The position numbers and the translations under genes are program-made. The notes under the pieces are model-generated. The model was not told the DNA's origin, made no database searches, and saw nothing but the letters and a program-made list of their open reading frames with translations. A stretch of 64,000 nucleotides of DNA from Lojkania enalia. Its lineage: Eukaryota > Ascomycota > Dothideomycetes > Pleosporales. Positions 25,138-36,879 of the stretch are shown here, in pieces. Positions within the stretch are counted from its first letter, which is position 1, and the number at the start of each line of letters is the position of its first letter. The DNA lies in the NCBI GenBank assembly GCA_010094045.1, contig ML986781.1:20891-84890 (forward strand), written 5' to 3'.

Positions 25138-25807
25138 TGTTTAGGGAGGGTTGAGGCATTGGTTGTGGAATCAATGTGTGGTGTGGTGGCGGTAGAAGTT
25201 GAACCTGTTCGCGGCGTAGGAGACGCGCCGTAGGTCCGTGCGTCATTAGTGCATCTCGTGGGCACGTGATGGTTTTCACTCTAATCTCCTTGCACGTTCC
25301 TTCCTTTGCTCTTCGACAGATTCCTTAAAGTTATAATAATGTCTAGTTGAGATTTGTATGCTTAAAATTCGCAGAGTAGAGCAGATGGATTTAGTTTTGA
25401 AGTGCATCTTCCGTCGGACATTTCTCTTTTGGCAGACTTGTAGCCGCCGTCGAGATTCCGCATAATCGTCGATTTACAACGATTGGCGTAGCCTTCTTCC
25501 GTATTCCGTATATATTGTTTGGCAGAATGCTCGCCGCAAGGCTGTACATTATCTAACAGTATTGTAATGAACGGATGAAATTCATGTGCTTCATCCTCGC
25601 CGCAATCCCTTGGGGCGGAGAGCGTCTTTATACATCAAGGAACAATGGAACTAGTGTATTATTTAAAGCCAGAGTCGATGCACGATGAAAGCTTACAATT
25701 TATCTCTAAACCCTCTTTCAGTCTAGCTTTATCTTTTCTCTCAGCACTTTTTCTTCATTTTCTCCTATTCTTTTCCAGTCCTTGCAATCATCACAACTTT
25801 TGCCAGG
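25138..25807. other. Divergent intergenic region (nse2 / GH76 relic)
   Basis: Shared upstream region of two divergent genes. GCACGTGAT lies at 25261-25270 near the nse2 start. A CT-rich leader precedes ATG 25808. No ORF. Confidence 0.5.
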
Positions 25808-27533
25808 ATGTGGCGGAGTAAAATGTCTATCAGTTTGATTATCCCTCTAATCTCTTTCCTAGCTCCCGCTCATGGCTACTTAATTCATGGACAAATCTTC
25901 AATCCGGAAAACATAAGTGTCTTGAATATCAATCAGAATTATTTTCTCTAATACTATCTAGCGATGATAGTAAAGGCCGCCAGACGCAATGCCGAATCTA
26001 TCATCAATGAATTCTACGAGAAAAACCCTTCTAACACTTCCATCGGGCTCTCCTTCTCTAAACCTGCTGAACTTGGAGGCGATGAACTCGTTTGGGATCA
26101 ATCGGCGGTGGTATGGGACAGTATCATTGCATACTCGAGCTTGACCGGTGATACGCAATTCAACGATGTTGTAGCCGAGGCATTGCATGTGCAGAGTGGG
26201 GAAGGGAACGACTTAATACCTGTAAACCAGACTAATATTGGTAATTTTAGTGTCGTAGGTTGAGTTAGTGTGATACTTCCACTATCGTCGGCTAATGCAT
26301 GGCCAAGGAAATGCAAATCAAGCTGAGTGAGGTCTCCTCACTTTATCAGCAGCTGAGCTATCTTTTCCAAAAGCTGTAGACGGAAAGCCAACATTCCTAC
26401 GACTTGCCCAGAACGTCTTTAATTCCCAAGTAGAGCGCTGGGATAATTCTACCTGCGGAGGTGGACTCCGTAACGCGATAGTTGATGATGATGAGAACTC
26501 CCTTAATTGGGAGTTCAAGGGCAGTCCCGCAAACTCGAATTTCTTCTTAATGGCTGACAGACTATATCAGTTGATGAAGAATAATATTTATTCATCATGG
26601 GCGGAGCGAATGTTTACTTGGGCTTTGGGTTCAGATCTGATTGATGCTTCAACTGACAGGGAGAGCTGGAAGATAAACGATGGTTTGAACATAATAGATG
26701 AAAGTGACTGTAAGATTCTAAGCCTTGACGCAGCCAGCAATACTATAGGACGCTGGCTCGAGGGCACTGCCATCATGTTCAACTCTGTAAGTCACCTCCC
26801 TTGCTACCTTCACATCCACACCTCCCTTTTTGTGCATGTCGCAACTGACCGCTCCATTATTTAGACAAATGGCGCAGAACCCTGGCGCTATCGTCTTGGA
26901 AACTTATCGTTAGCAACCGACACCTATCTCTCACCTAACACATCCACAATTGACAATCCTTGTCCACCCGACTTTAGGGACCAGCCCGACTGCGGCTTAT
27001 TACAAACCGGGCGATATGCTCGCTCACTTTTCTGCTCCATATTTTGGACTCAACGATTCGAAAACGCCAGCAATGGCAAAGATCTAAAGGATCAGAATCA
27101 AGAATTCACAAAACAGCTCCAGCGCTCCGCTGTTGGAGCAATTGGCTCGTGCAGTGATACCAATTCGTCGGGCTCTGATTCAGACGAAGCATTCATATTT
27201 AACGCTTATTGCGGGACAACATGGGAAAACGGTTCAGCGGATTACAATAAATCAGGCTTTGTCAACAAGGCTACTAAGAGCGTTATAAATGTGGCGACGA
27301 GTTTGGAAGTCTTTCAGGGTAGGTTGTGGAAGATGCCTAGGGATTTGGTTCTGGAGGCGGCTGGCAATGCTAATGAGACTCCGAGTCCGACGGCCGGAAA
27401 TGGAGATGCGACGAAGCCTACAAGTACAATGGCACCAAGCGAGATTCCTAAGGGAGCGTCGGGCCGAATTGGTGTAAGAGGTTGGTTTGTGGGTGTAGTG
27501 GTGGAGTTGGTGGGTGTTACTTTAATGCTCTGA
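25808..27533 (+). pseudogene. GH76 (Dfg5/Dcw1-like) GPI glycosidase, catalytically dead relic
   Basis: GH76 proteins are secreted or GPI-anchored alpha-1,6-mannanase-fold enzymes that help attach wall proteins. Deduced exons: 25808-25916, 25962-26240, 26308-26785 and 26865-27533. The introns (45, 67, 79 nt) have good signals and keep frame. Visible parts: signal peptide (MSISLIIPLISFLAPAHG), VVWDSIIAYSSLTGDTQFND, NQTNIG, SAAELSFPKA, CGGGLRN, NSTNGAEPWRYRLGNL across the third intron, a Ser/Thr-rich region, and a hydrophobic C-terminal tail like a GPI signal. The active-site stretch, GNDDQ-F-W in the family, reads G-N-A-N-Q-A-E-stop (TGA at 26328-26330). Both catalytic aspartates are lost and the protein is truncated. 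The rest stays open, so decay may be recent. D to N and W to stop are each one G-to-A change. Confidence 0.8.
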
Positions 27534-29328
27534 TGTGGTGCGATTTTTGGATGATCAGTCGAAAGACATGAATTCACGATATCGTTACTTAGAGTTCATA
27601 TACTTCCTATAGTGAGTAAAATGTGTAAATTTGACATTGTGTATTGATTTGGAATCATGCTCTCTGTCGTCGAGTACACTAGAAACGGTCAACTCCCCTT
27701 CCCAAAGCAATAACGTCGGTGGCTTTCCTGAGCTATCATGTCTCCATCATCAGCTTGCATATTTTGTAAACAGTATCTGCTATTAAAGTAATCACTTGTT
27801 TTGTTCTATTCATATTCTAGGTCGGATATAAGCTTACCACGCGTGGTCGATCCCCTAACCAGATTTAAGGCTTAATAGATGTACATGTGTAGTAAAGGTA
27901 TTCTCTATCATAAAGACATCAAAGAAAGCTCTATGGGGCCGTGATCAATTGATCCTTCTCATCCCATACTACTCTATCGGGCTTGTAGATGGGGCATAGC
28001 TGGGTTCTAGGCTATCTTGTTTTTGTAATGATCTAGATCAGGTAAGTTTCAGAGGGGGTTATGTGCAATTGAGTTAGTGGCTACTGTCTCGCTCCCCTGC
28101 ATGTAGCTGCTTAGCCTAGAAGGGTTTACTAGAGAACACAACTGAGGGCCTTAAAGGAGATAATACCGCCGCTTAGATTCACATGCGTATTTGAAACAAG
28201 GGCGTATCCGCTAGTCATCTTTGTCTAGGGTCTCCTCAATTTAGGTTTAGCGCTGTCCCTGCCTTTTTTTCATATCAGACATCGCTCCTCGCCTTATCAA
28301 TCCGCTGCTCCTAAAGTCTATAAAATGCTCGCCCTCTATTACCTCGAAAACCACCGCCGCCTCGCCGCCTCCGCAATCTCCTAGTTTGCCTCTTCCTCCG
28401 CCTCCGCGATCTCTACGGAAGCCGCCTCGTTTTTTATCGCCGCCTCCAGTCTGCCCAAAAGCCACCCGGTCCTATTTTATTACTATCTCTATGCCCACTA
28501 GATATGGTGTTACATGGATGAGTGGGCCAGTCCGGACAAAATGTACAATATGTTACGTAAGACCAAGTTTACGATAATTGCGGTGTTGAAGAAGGTTGAA
28601 GGCTACAAGATAGATTCGCTGAATAATAAAGGGTAGTAAACCTAGCGAAGTAGGCTAAGCTACAAGCGTTCCCGATCCTTACTGAGATTTAACGAGCGCC
28701 TCTACGTCATTTACACAATTAAAGGGTAATATGATAGGTAATAAAGAGCGTCTTGTGGCGAATATTAATAGCCATGATTACTAGCGTGTCCTAACATCGG
28801 TCGGCACTAGAACTGAGACAGTAAAACGCCTACGCTAAGTGTTCTAGCAGATGTGTACTAAAGTTACTAGAAAGTTACTGTCCAAGTAAGCGCTAGCTAG
28901 CTAGAGAAAGAGAACTCTTGTTTTTTTAGAGACTGCTAAGAAATAGTAGAAAGACTAAAATTGGCCCAAGCCGTGGAGGTGCGGTTACTAGTGATTGGAA
29001 GGGGGCAGACGGGGATCCATGTCAGCGCTTTGACAGCACCCTCGATTGGCTAGGACCTGCCCCAATGAACGTCAACTCTCATTCCTTCATAAGCATTGCT
29101 TACACAGTTTACGTCATTCCACATTTACATTAAGTCAATATCCTACTGGAGAAGATACACGTGCTCATCAAGGGCCTCTAAGCGATATCACAAGAATGTA
29201 GGCTTAATACATCAAAGGACTATGAACTCAAACTACTGTACAATGACAGACATGCGCTCATTGCCCGAAACCACTACCGAGGAAGGGGGAAAATAAAGGA
29301 AAAGATAAAATAAAGCAAAATGCCACAT
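27534..29328. other. Gene-poor region
   Basis: 1.8 kb without a supported gene. A CCGCC/CTCCG-rich patch (about 28345-28450) gives Pro/Arg- or Ala/Ser-rich artefact ORFs. Confidence 0.4.
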
Positions 29329-32175
29329 CTATGAGAACGCAACAATATCAACATCTGGAGACACCTCCCTCTCCATTACCTTAACTCCATCTAATCCGTT
29401 CTCAGCCTTAGTTGCTACCTCGGGAGAAGCTACGTTCGCAATCTTATCAATAATCTTTAAAGCCGCCATCTCCAAACCCAAGGGCGCCTGGGTGTCAACT
29501 AGCGTTTCCTCCTCAACCCACTCTACCATGCTAGACTCTGCTTCCTGTTCCACAATCGTGGTCTCATCGTCCTCCTGAGACTTTAGCTCTCGGTGGTGTG
29601 TTTGTACGATCTGTTTGACATGCTCGCTTTGCGGCTTCACTTCGTCCTCGTTATTCGGCTTCACTCCTTCGTCTTCCAACTGATATTCTGTAACCGAGGT
29701 CGTCAGCGAGTCCAAGCTTTCCACTTGCTCGTCAAGGTATAAGTTAACCAAGGCATCCGAGATGTCCGTTCCCCATGGCACTGATGTATCTTGATCACCA
29801 TCCGCAGCTTCGAGACTTGGTGAAGGAGGTAACGGTATCTGCTCAGGCAGTAGCTCCTCATCAACTGATGCGTCCTTCGAGGGCGATGACGTTGCCTTCC
29901 CGCGTGGTGTTTCGTCCTCGGGCAATGTTTGGTTCTCAAGAACCAGCCGCGTTTTGAACAGCGACTGGAAGGACGAGGACGCAGTCTTCGGCAAGCGCTC
30001 AGATTTAGATGAAGCCACTTCATAGACGAAATCAGTTTTGGGGAATGCACTAGTATCGAAGGGCGTCTTTGGTAGTGAATCTGATTTGGGGAGCGGCTCG
30101 CTCTTCGACAACATATCTGTCTTGAAGAGTGACTGTGTTTTAAATAGCGGCTCTTTAGTAGAAGGCTGGAAAGTACTCGACGATTGTTCAACCTTGGAAG
30201 GCGGCTTAGCCCCCAAAATGAACGGTGTTTTTGATTGCGCTTCGGTGCCAAAGGATACTTTGTAATCTAGTGATGAATACCATTGAAACAAGGACTGTGC
30301 TCCAAAAAGTTGTTCTTTGTTGACTGGCAGCTCTTTCGTAAAAAGTGGCTCCTTCGTAAGCGATGCCTGTTTCGTGAACAACGGCCTACTAAACGAGAAG
30401 GGCTGAACTTTGGACGCTGATTCAGAGTTAAAGATGTGTGGGGTTTCGGATGGTACTCTATTATTATTTGGTAATTTACTCCCGGGTGATTGGGTCGCTT
30501 TAGACTGCGAGTCACCATTGAGTAGTAGCTCGGTCTTAATCAACGACTGTGCCTTGGCTAGTGGCTCTTTGACCGAAAGTGGTCCATCACTCGACGACTG
30601 TTCAACTTTAGATGAAGAACCAGCCGAGAAGACAAACGGTCCTTTAGACGGTGCTTTAGAGAGTAGATCGGTCTTTAGTAGTGGCCTCGCGTTGACTTGC
30701 GGGTCGGTCTTGGACTGTTTATCCGCTTGGAGAGGAGAGACTCCAGCCATTGGTATTTGTGAACGCAATGCCTCACTCTTTAGCTGAAGTTTTGATTTGC
30801 TTAGTGCCTCCAGCTCAGTGTGTATCGAGAGCAGGCGATCCGAAATTTCCTCATAGCTCACCGGCTCTTTATATTTCGGCTCGCCTGGAACCCATCCTTG
30901 CTCCTCAATCTTCGATTTGGTTTCCACCTCTACCGGCTCCTTCTTGACCTCTGCCTTTTTCTTAATAGAAGCCTCATAATGCTCCAGTAATTTCATTGAC
31001 GTGACGGTTTCACCATTCGCAACCAGCATTCCTACAACTTCCTTCCACTCAGTCTTTAGCGATCCATTCCACTCATAAGGGTTAGCCTTTTTGAAGAAAG
31101 TTGCCCAGTTATCCAGCACTTGTATCGCTTTGTCTTGGCTGACTTCAAACCACTCCTGGTGACTCACTTGGCAATGCTCGGCCTTGCACCTCCGCTCCCG
31201 GCGCCACTCCTTGATTAGCTCATGGTGCGTGAGGGTCTCAGCACGCTGCGCATTTGGAACATCATCCACGCTAAACAATTTATTGGGTATATAACCACAC
31301 TTCGACCAACCCTCGAGACGGGCCTCAACAGAAACTGCCGTCCAACCTATTTTAACGTGGCCTGGAGAAGAAACCCGGTTGAAGATATAAACAGATCCAG
31401 TCTCAAAGTCTCGCTTGCACAAAGATTCGCAGATTTTCCATGAGACGGCGTCCTCAGGAGAGGGTTTTTGTATATGGGGTTGGAATTCAGATAGGGAGGC
31501 CTGGGAGTAGAGCGCGGTGAGTCTCGAGACGGGGGTCGTAGAAAAGTTGACTTCGCGGGAGCGGAGGTTGTAGCGCGTTTCGCTTCCCGAAGGTTGTATT
31601 CCAACTTGCGTAGTATTTGAAATTATGAGAGAGGTACGTGGGGCGGGTGTTGGGCTCGACTCAGGTTTCGAAGGCGTTGACGATTGGCTACCCGGCCGGT
31701 AGTAGGATGGATTAGTTAAAGGAGTCTCGATTGTCGTATTACGAATAGGAGTTGGCGTAGTAGAGGTAGCGTAGGTACTAGAAGCTGGACTACTAGCCCA
31801 CAATGTCGGTGCGGAAGTTGTAGGAGTGGACGGTTCGGCAGCTTGACCTTGGGCCTCTTCTAACTGTCGTTGGGTTAGAATCTCATCTAACCATCGCTTA
31901 GCTAATGGTATCAAAAGTCCGATGTTCACAATGCGATCTCTATGCTGCGCTCTAGATTCTCTACAACAATTGCATAAGATATACTCGATGATATCGTCCA
32001 TAAGGACATTCTCGCTTTGAGTGATACGTCGATGAAGTTCAATTGCCTGATTGTTGTCTCGGCAAAACCATCGACATCTTCGGCCTTGCTTGGTGAAAAA
32101 AATGCATTGGTTTTGCGCTGCAGGGTCGAGATCGTTATATCTGACAAAGAAATCTACACCTAGATTGTAAGACAT
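29329..32175 (-). CDS. T5orf172/DUF1766 (mug113-type) protein with degenerate repeats
   Basis: Single-exon, 948 residues. The N-terminus has a Cys/Arg-rich module (QCIFFTKQGRRCRWFCRD, about residues 23-45), then a Ser/Thr/Pro linker. A T5orf172 domain lies at about 255-360: GSVYIFNRVSSPGHVKIGW, then a helical block ending EWFEVSQDKAIQVLDNW. This domain is GIY-YIG-like; fungal members include S. pombe mug113. Whether it cuts DNA here is unknown. The second half is low complexity and holds three degenerate repeats starting near 512, 576 and 646, each with a (G/T)PF-like start, an SKVEQSSS-like or SKVQPFS-like box, KEPL and QSLFKT-like boxes. The C-terminus is acidic. The long intact frame indicates a functional gene. 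Confidence 0.9.
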   Translation of the reverse strand: MSYNLGVDFFVRYNDLDPAAQNQCIFFTKQGRRCRWFCRDNNQAIELHRRITQSENVLMDDIIEYILCNCCRESRAQHRDRIVNIGLLIPLAKRWLDEILTQRQLEEAQGQAAEPSTPTTSAPTLWASSPASSTYATSTTPTPIRNTTIETPLTNPSYYRPGSQSSTPSKPESSPTPAPRTSLIISNTTQVGIQPSGSETRYNLRSREVNFSTTPVSRLTALYSQASLSEFQPHIQKPSPEDAVSWKICESLCKRDFETGSVYIFNRVSSPGHVKIGWTAVSVEARLEGWSKCGYIPNKLFSVDDVPNAQRAETLTHHELIKEWRRERRCKAEHCQVSHQEWFEVSQDKAIQVLDNWATFFKKANPYEWNGSLKTEWKEVVGMLVANGETVTSMKLLEHYEASIKKKAEVKKEPVEVETKSKIEEQGWVPGEPKYKEPVSYEEISDRLLSIHTELEALSKSKLQLKSEALRSQIPMAGVSPLQADKQSKTDPQVNARPLLKTDLLSKAPSKGPFVFSAGSSSKVEQSSSDGPLSVKEPLAKAQSLIKTELLLNGDSQSKATQSPGSKLPNNNRVPSETPHIFNSESASKVQPFSFSRPLFTKQASLTKEPLFTKELPVNKEQLFGAQSLFQWYSSLDYKVSFGTEAQSKTPFILGAKPPSKVEQSSSTFQPSTKEPLFKTQSLFKTDMLSKSEPLPKSDSLPKTPFDTSAFPKTDFVYEVASSKSERLPKTASSSFQSLFKTRLVLENQTLPEDETPRGKATSSPSKDASVDEELLPEQIPLPPSPSLEAADGDQDTSVPWGTDISDALVNLYLDEQVESLDSLTTSVTEYQLEDEGVKPNNEDEVKPQSEHVKQIVQTHHRELKSQEDDETTIVEQEAESSMVEWVEEETLVDTQAPLGLEMAALKIIDKIANVASPEVATKAENGLDGVKVMEREVSPDVDIVAFS

Positions 32176-33772
32176 CGCTAGGCATGTGAACTACAACTCC
32201 ATGTTAGATCGCAGGGGCCAACGGGGTTTATGTAGATCACTGGAGCAGCCCGCGTAGAGAGATGCGAGGCTGGGGATACGCCTATCGTTGCCTAACTCTC
32301 GAGTCGGATACGCCTGACCTACTTTTAGCGCTAATTATAGAGCCGACACGGTTCTCCTGGCGCTGAGGCGTTCTCGACAACCAAACAGAATGGACCTTTT
32401 GACAAGGTTTAGCGAACCCTGGGTCATCCTGCTTAACCATGCAAGTTACTCCAAAAGCGGTGGTAGAAAACCTCCAAAAAAGAGTCAACAGTCCCCGGAC
32501 ATAGGGTTACTGTTGTAAACTGACCGCATATGTAGATAATGTATTTTTCATGCCGAAGCGATATCACCTTTGCTTTGATTGACATTTGCTATTGAGGCTA
32601 TGAATAAAATTGCTGTCCTTCCGACTAGGGCATGATTTAGTGGCTTATTCTCCCTTGGGTCAGGGTGCTAGGAGTATCGTTCTTGTGCAAAACGAAAACG
32701 AATCGGATGTCCAATGGATGTGATCTCTATCGCTTTCAATGGCTTGGACTGTACCATTATACACGATGGCTTTAGGTAAGTTAGGGGACCTTTCTCTATT
32801 AGACTTTAGGCGAATTAGTAACAAAAGAACCAAAGATACTACATCTAACTAGGTAACACACCAGTCAGTAGAATCTCATAATAAGAACATATCCATTCGA
32901 CTGAATAGATGTTGAACCAATAATGCTTTGGAATTGCATTTGATCGATCCTTGGTATTTCTAAGTTGACAATTGGACGTTGTGAATCCTCCTCGACTATG
33001 CTATAAGATAGTCGGTGGGCCGTTAAGTGGACTACTTAATAAGTATCTATGTTGAATATCATGGTGTTGAACGTTATGGTACTGAACATCATGGTGGCTG
33101 AAACACGTAACAGGGCAGGGGTGAACATACATATATAGGATCCACACCCCACTAGCTTGTAAAATATAACAATCAAAACGTCTATTACTTCTTACAACAA
33201 TCTATGCGCTCATCAATCCCATTAGCAAATCTAAATTAGTAAGGCTACCTACAATTTAATAATCACAGCCAAGTGCAGGTTCATGCACTAGTGAGCTCAG
33301 ATAGGAACGCGGAATAGCATTATTAACGTGGTGCAATGTGCAATGTGAGGCTTGAATTCAAAGTCAGCATTCTTCATCGGTGCACATGTAGGGTCTTTAT
33401 GACAAGATCTAGCGCCCCACCCAATAGAAACTTCCTGATATTTCCCCGCGGAAGTTTTTACCTGCAACCATCGGCCACCATCATGCAGATAACCGTAGAA
33501 CGTGGGAGACGGTGGTACGATTTTACTTCTTACAAATCCACAGACAGCCCAAGACCAGTTCGCTTTAGGAAGGAGGGGCAATTCCTTACCCCTCGGCAAG
33601 GGATCCATCGAACCTCCGCGAGTGAACGTCACTACTCGAGGAACTTTACTTTGAAGAATGGGGATGAGTATAAATACGATGTAGGGGCCGGCGGGACCCC
33701 CACTTTTCGTTCAGAGTGTCCAGTTTCACTGAGTTCATTTGATACGCATCCTGAAAGCACACAACAGCTGCA
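32176..33772. other. Intergenic region between divergent genes
   Basis: AT-rich spacer upstream of both the T5orf172 gene (minus) and the OYE gene (plus). It contains the 15-bp tandem repeat at 33051-33095. No supported ORF or RNA gene. Confidence 0.45.
33051..33095 (+). repeat. Short tandem repeat, 3 x 15 bp
   Basis: Three adjacent units: GTTGAATATCATGGT, GTTGAACGTTATGGT and ACTGAACATCATGGT. A partial fourth (GGCTGAAACA) follows. Confidence 0.7.
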
Positions 33773-35088
33773 ATGCCCGAAGAACACTCCCACCATGCCC
33801 TTCCAAAGGAGGTCGAGGGCGAAAACCACCTCACCAACAAGCCCATGCCGGGAATCTCGTACTTCACTCCTATGCAGGACCCGCCTGCGGGAACCGCGCT
33901 TGGGATGAAAGATGGTAGCGACAAGATTCCGAAGCTGTTCACCCCGCTCAAACTTAGAGGTATCATAGTGCAGAACCGCATTTTTGTAAGGTCATCGCAT
34001 ATTGGAGATTCTTCTTGGAGCTGATTTACCTGCATTTATAGCTCTCTCCTCTCTGTCAGTATTCTGCCGAAGACGGTCATCTCACGAACTGGCACATTGC
34101 CCACCTGGGCGGAATCCTCCAGCGTGGACCAGGCCTCGCTATGGTAGAAGCAACAGCTGTGGTTCCTGAAGGACGTATCACACCTGAGGACAGCGGTTTG
34201 TGGAAAGATTCACAAATCGAACCCTTGAAGCGCGTCGTCGAATTCGCTCACTCGCAGAACCAGCACATCGCCATCCAGCTTGCACACGCCGGTCGCAAAG
34301 CTAGCACAGTCGCGCCCTGGCTGAGCATGGGAGACATTGCTACGAAAGAGTTGAAAGGGTGGCCGGACAATGTATATGCCCCCAGCGCAATCCCCTACAA
34401 CGAGCGCCACTGCAAGCCAAAGGAGATGACGAAGCAGGACATTGAAGACTTAAAGCTTGCATGGAAGAAGGCCGCCGAGCGCGCTCTGAAGGCGGGTTTC
34501 GACGCCATTGAAATCCACAATGCGCACGGGTATCTCCTGCACTCTTTTCTGTCGCCGGCCTCTAACAAGCGCACTGATGAGTACGGAGGCTCGTTCGAGA
34601 ATCGCATCCGTTTGACGCTCGAGATCGTTGAGGTCATCAGGAATACCATTCCGGATACCATGCCGCTTCTCCTCCGAGTTAGCGCTACGGACTGGCTTGA
34701 GGAGGCGGGCATCGACGGCTGGACGCTCGATCAAACGGTCAAGCTGGCGGAGATCTTAGCTACCAAAGGCGTCAATCTGCTTGACGTCTCATCTGGTGGT
34801 CTACATCCGCAGCAGCACGTCCACGGTGGTCCGGGGTATCAGGAGCCTTTCGCAAAAGCCGTGAAGGATAAAGTCGGTGACAAGATGCTTGTCAGCGCTG
34901 TTGGAACTATCACTGGCGGCAAGCAGGCTAACGAGTATCTTGAAAATGATAATCTAGATGTCATCTTTGCGGGGAGGATGTTCCAGAAGAACCCGGGATT
35001 GGTGTGGGCGTGGGCAGATGACCTTGGAGTTGAGGGGCGGTGGGCAAATCAGATTAGGTGGGGCTTCGGTGGTAGGGGGAAGAAATGA
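33773..35088 (+). CDS. Old Yellow Enzyme family NAD(P)H:flavin oxidoreductase (YqjM-like)
   Basis: FMN-dependent ene-reductase type oxidoreductase; it would reduce activated C=C bonds using NAD(P)H. Exons 33773-33985 and 34042-35088; the 56-nt intron (GTAAGG ... TTATAG) is in phase 0, giving 419 residues. Family marks: PLKLRGIIVQNRIF at the N-terminus, LSPLCQYSAEDG with the Cys (about 76) typical of the thermophilic-like/YqjM class, IQLAHAGRK, the substrate-binding pair in IEIHNAHGYLLHSFLSP (His230, His233), SNKRTDEYGGSFENR, LLRVSATDW, and the C-terminal phosphate-binding part (AVGTITG, IFAGRMFQKNPGLV). It is about 80 residues longer than bacterial YqjM, mostly as an N-terminal extension. The physiological substrate cannot be told from sequence. 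All expected cofactor segments are present. Confidence 0.95.
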
Positions 35089-36879
35089 TTTGATGCATTC
35101 CAGCGTGCATAGAGAATTTAATATATGTGACTTTTTTGGGATCAAATGGGAGTTTTGAGGCATAGTGGATGCTTTCTATGCTCGAGGGTTTAATATGGTG
35201 TACGCTGTCTCTTGTTTGAGTTCTGAATAATTAAATGCATTTCAAGGTTAAGTGGTCGGAGCGGACGGGTGCAGCGTTGCGCATGTGCTCACCGATCGAT
35301 TTTGATTTCTCCTTTCGGTAGTTACTAGCACAGTGATCCAAGCAAGGAGCGAACCGCATCTTATAAATCCTATCCACGTACTTTTCGTGCGCCGATGAAC
35401 TCGAACCTTGGAACACATTCCAAGGTTTAGTCATGCATTATCCCTTACGCGGGGTGGGTTTGTTGGGAAAGCTTGCTACAACGTCACTCTCTTTGCCCAC
35501 ATTTGTATATTTTGGAGGCGATGTCGCTTTTCAATATATGCTGTAGGCCACTACGATGACCTGTTCGTGGATTGAATAGATTCGTTTATTTTTGATTTTT
35601 TTTGTCCGCGGTGAGAAACGGATCGTTATTGATGACGCGTAGTATTTGGGTTCACCATACATGGATGTGTCTTTGAAGTCGACACCTCTTCAATACTACG
35701 CCTACGACCATGTGAATGCATATTCCGTACTAGAGTCACGGCTAGGTAGACACCAGCACTAGTCCATGAGTAGCCAGTCCAGGCAATGAGGTTTACGGCG
35801 AGCAAGGTACTACTCTTCTGGGCCATTCGAGTCTGAGTATGCTCCCACCAATCTGTCAATCTGATTTGATGTTATGAGTAGAATATTTTTTTCGAAAATT
35901 AAGGCGCGCAGCTGTTCGATTATCGAGTCACCGTCCTAGAGTATTCATTGATGCCGACACATCGCATGATCGCCGCTTCTTAACTACCTCGACTGTTCAA
36001 GCGTTACCGAAACCACTACACAACACTCCCCACCTCAACATCAGATTCACTCTTCCATCATCCATCTTCTAGCATATATCGCATCGGGCGGAGATGTTTT
36101 GTCGAAATTGAGCGCTTCCTGAGGAATAACTCAATTCATCCATCGCCAATCCATACTGAACATGTGAAACCTATTAGGTCGGGGAAGGAGCGCGCGGCAA
36201 AATCTCGAAGTCCAGCGGGATCTATGGACATCAGCACCTTATTTGCTCGACGATGTAATCTCGTTAGATGGCATTGCGTTCGAGGGGAAGAAAGAGCTAG
36301 AATTGGGGATTGGATTGAGTTTCTATGGACTAACCGGTGACGAGTTAGCCAACTCCTAATTGCCACGATTTAAAAATCTCGGCTGCGGTCTTGGACAAGG
36401 CTGTTCAGGAGAGGCTGCTTGTCTCCACGATAGCGTAACGCTCATTTCGCGCCGCGACAAGACCGTAGTGGACGTCTTTATGCTTGGTTGGGCCCAGTCC
36501 AAGAACGCCAAATTACAGCTAATTTGGACCGTACCACCCACCAATAGCCAATCTAATTTATCAACAAGCGAAAGAAAAATCATCAAGAAAGAAGCACCAC
36601 GCGGGGAGTTTTTTAACTTTTATGATTTGTTGAGATCAGTTTAGACAGTTAAACAAGCTACACATTTCAGTAAAGATTTACTAACAACCTAGTCCAGTCC
36701 AATATAGATGATACCCAGATCTAGCCAGAAAGGTAGATGATATAGGGAGCATGTGGGTATCTGACGAGAAGCATACCTCCAGACGTCGACGCCGGATAGC
36801 TGGATGGTGAATACGAATGGGAATATACACAACGATGAAAGGAAACGCTCAACCCTCCCTCCCCAACCAAACATATCGT
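35089..36879. other. Convergent intergenic region
   Basis: 1.8 kb between the OYE gene and the convergent Asp f 4-like gene. No supported gene. Short ORFs on both strands lack protein-like features. Confidence 0.45.

Noticed and set aside
28247..28577. Pro/Arg-rich ORFs on both strands
   Set aside because: Products of a simple CCGCC/CTCCG-rich patch.
35330..35420. tRNA-like B-box on the minus strand (GGTTCGAGTTC)
   Set aside because: No matching T-stem, acceptor stem or A-box could be drawn around it.
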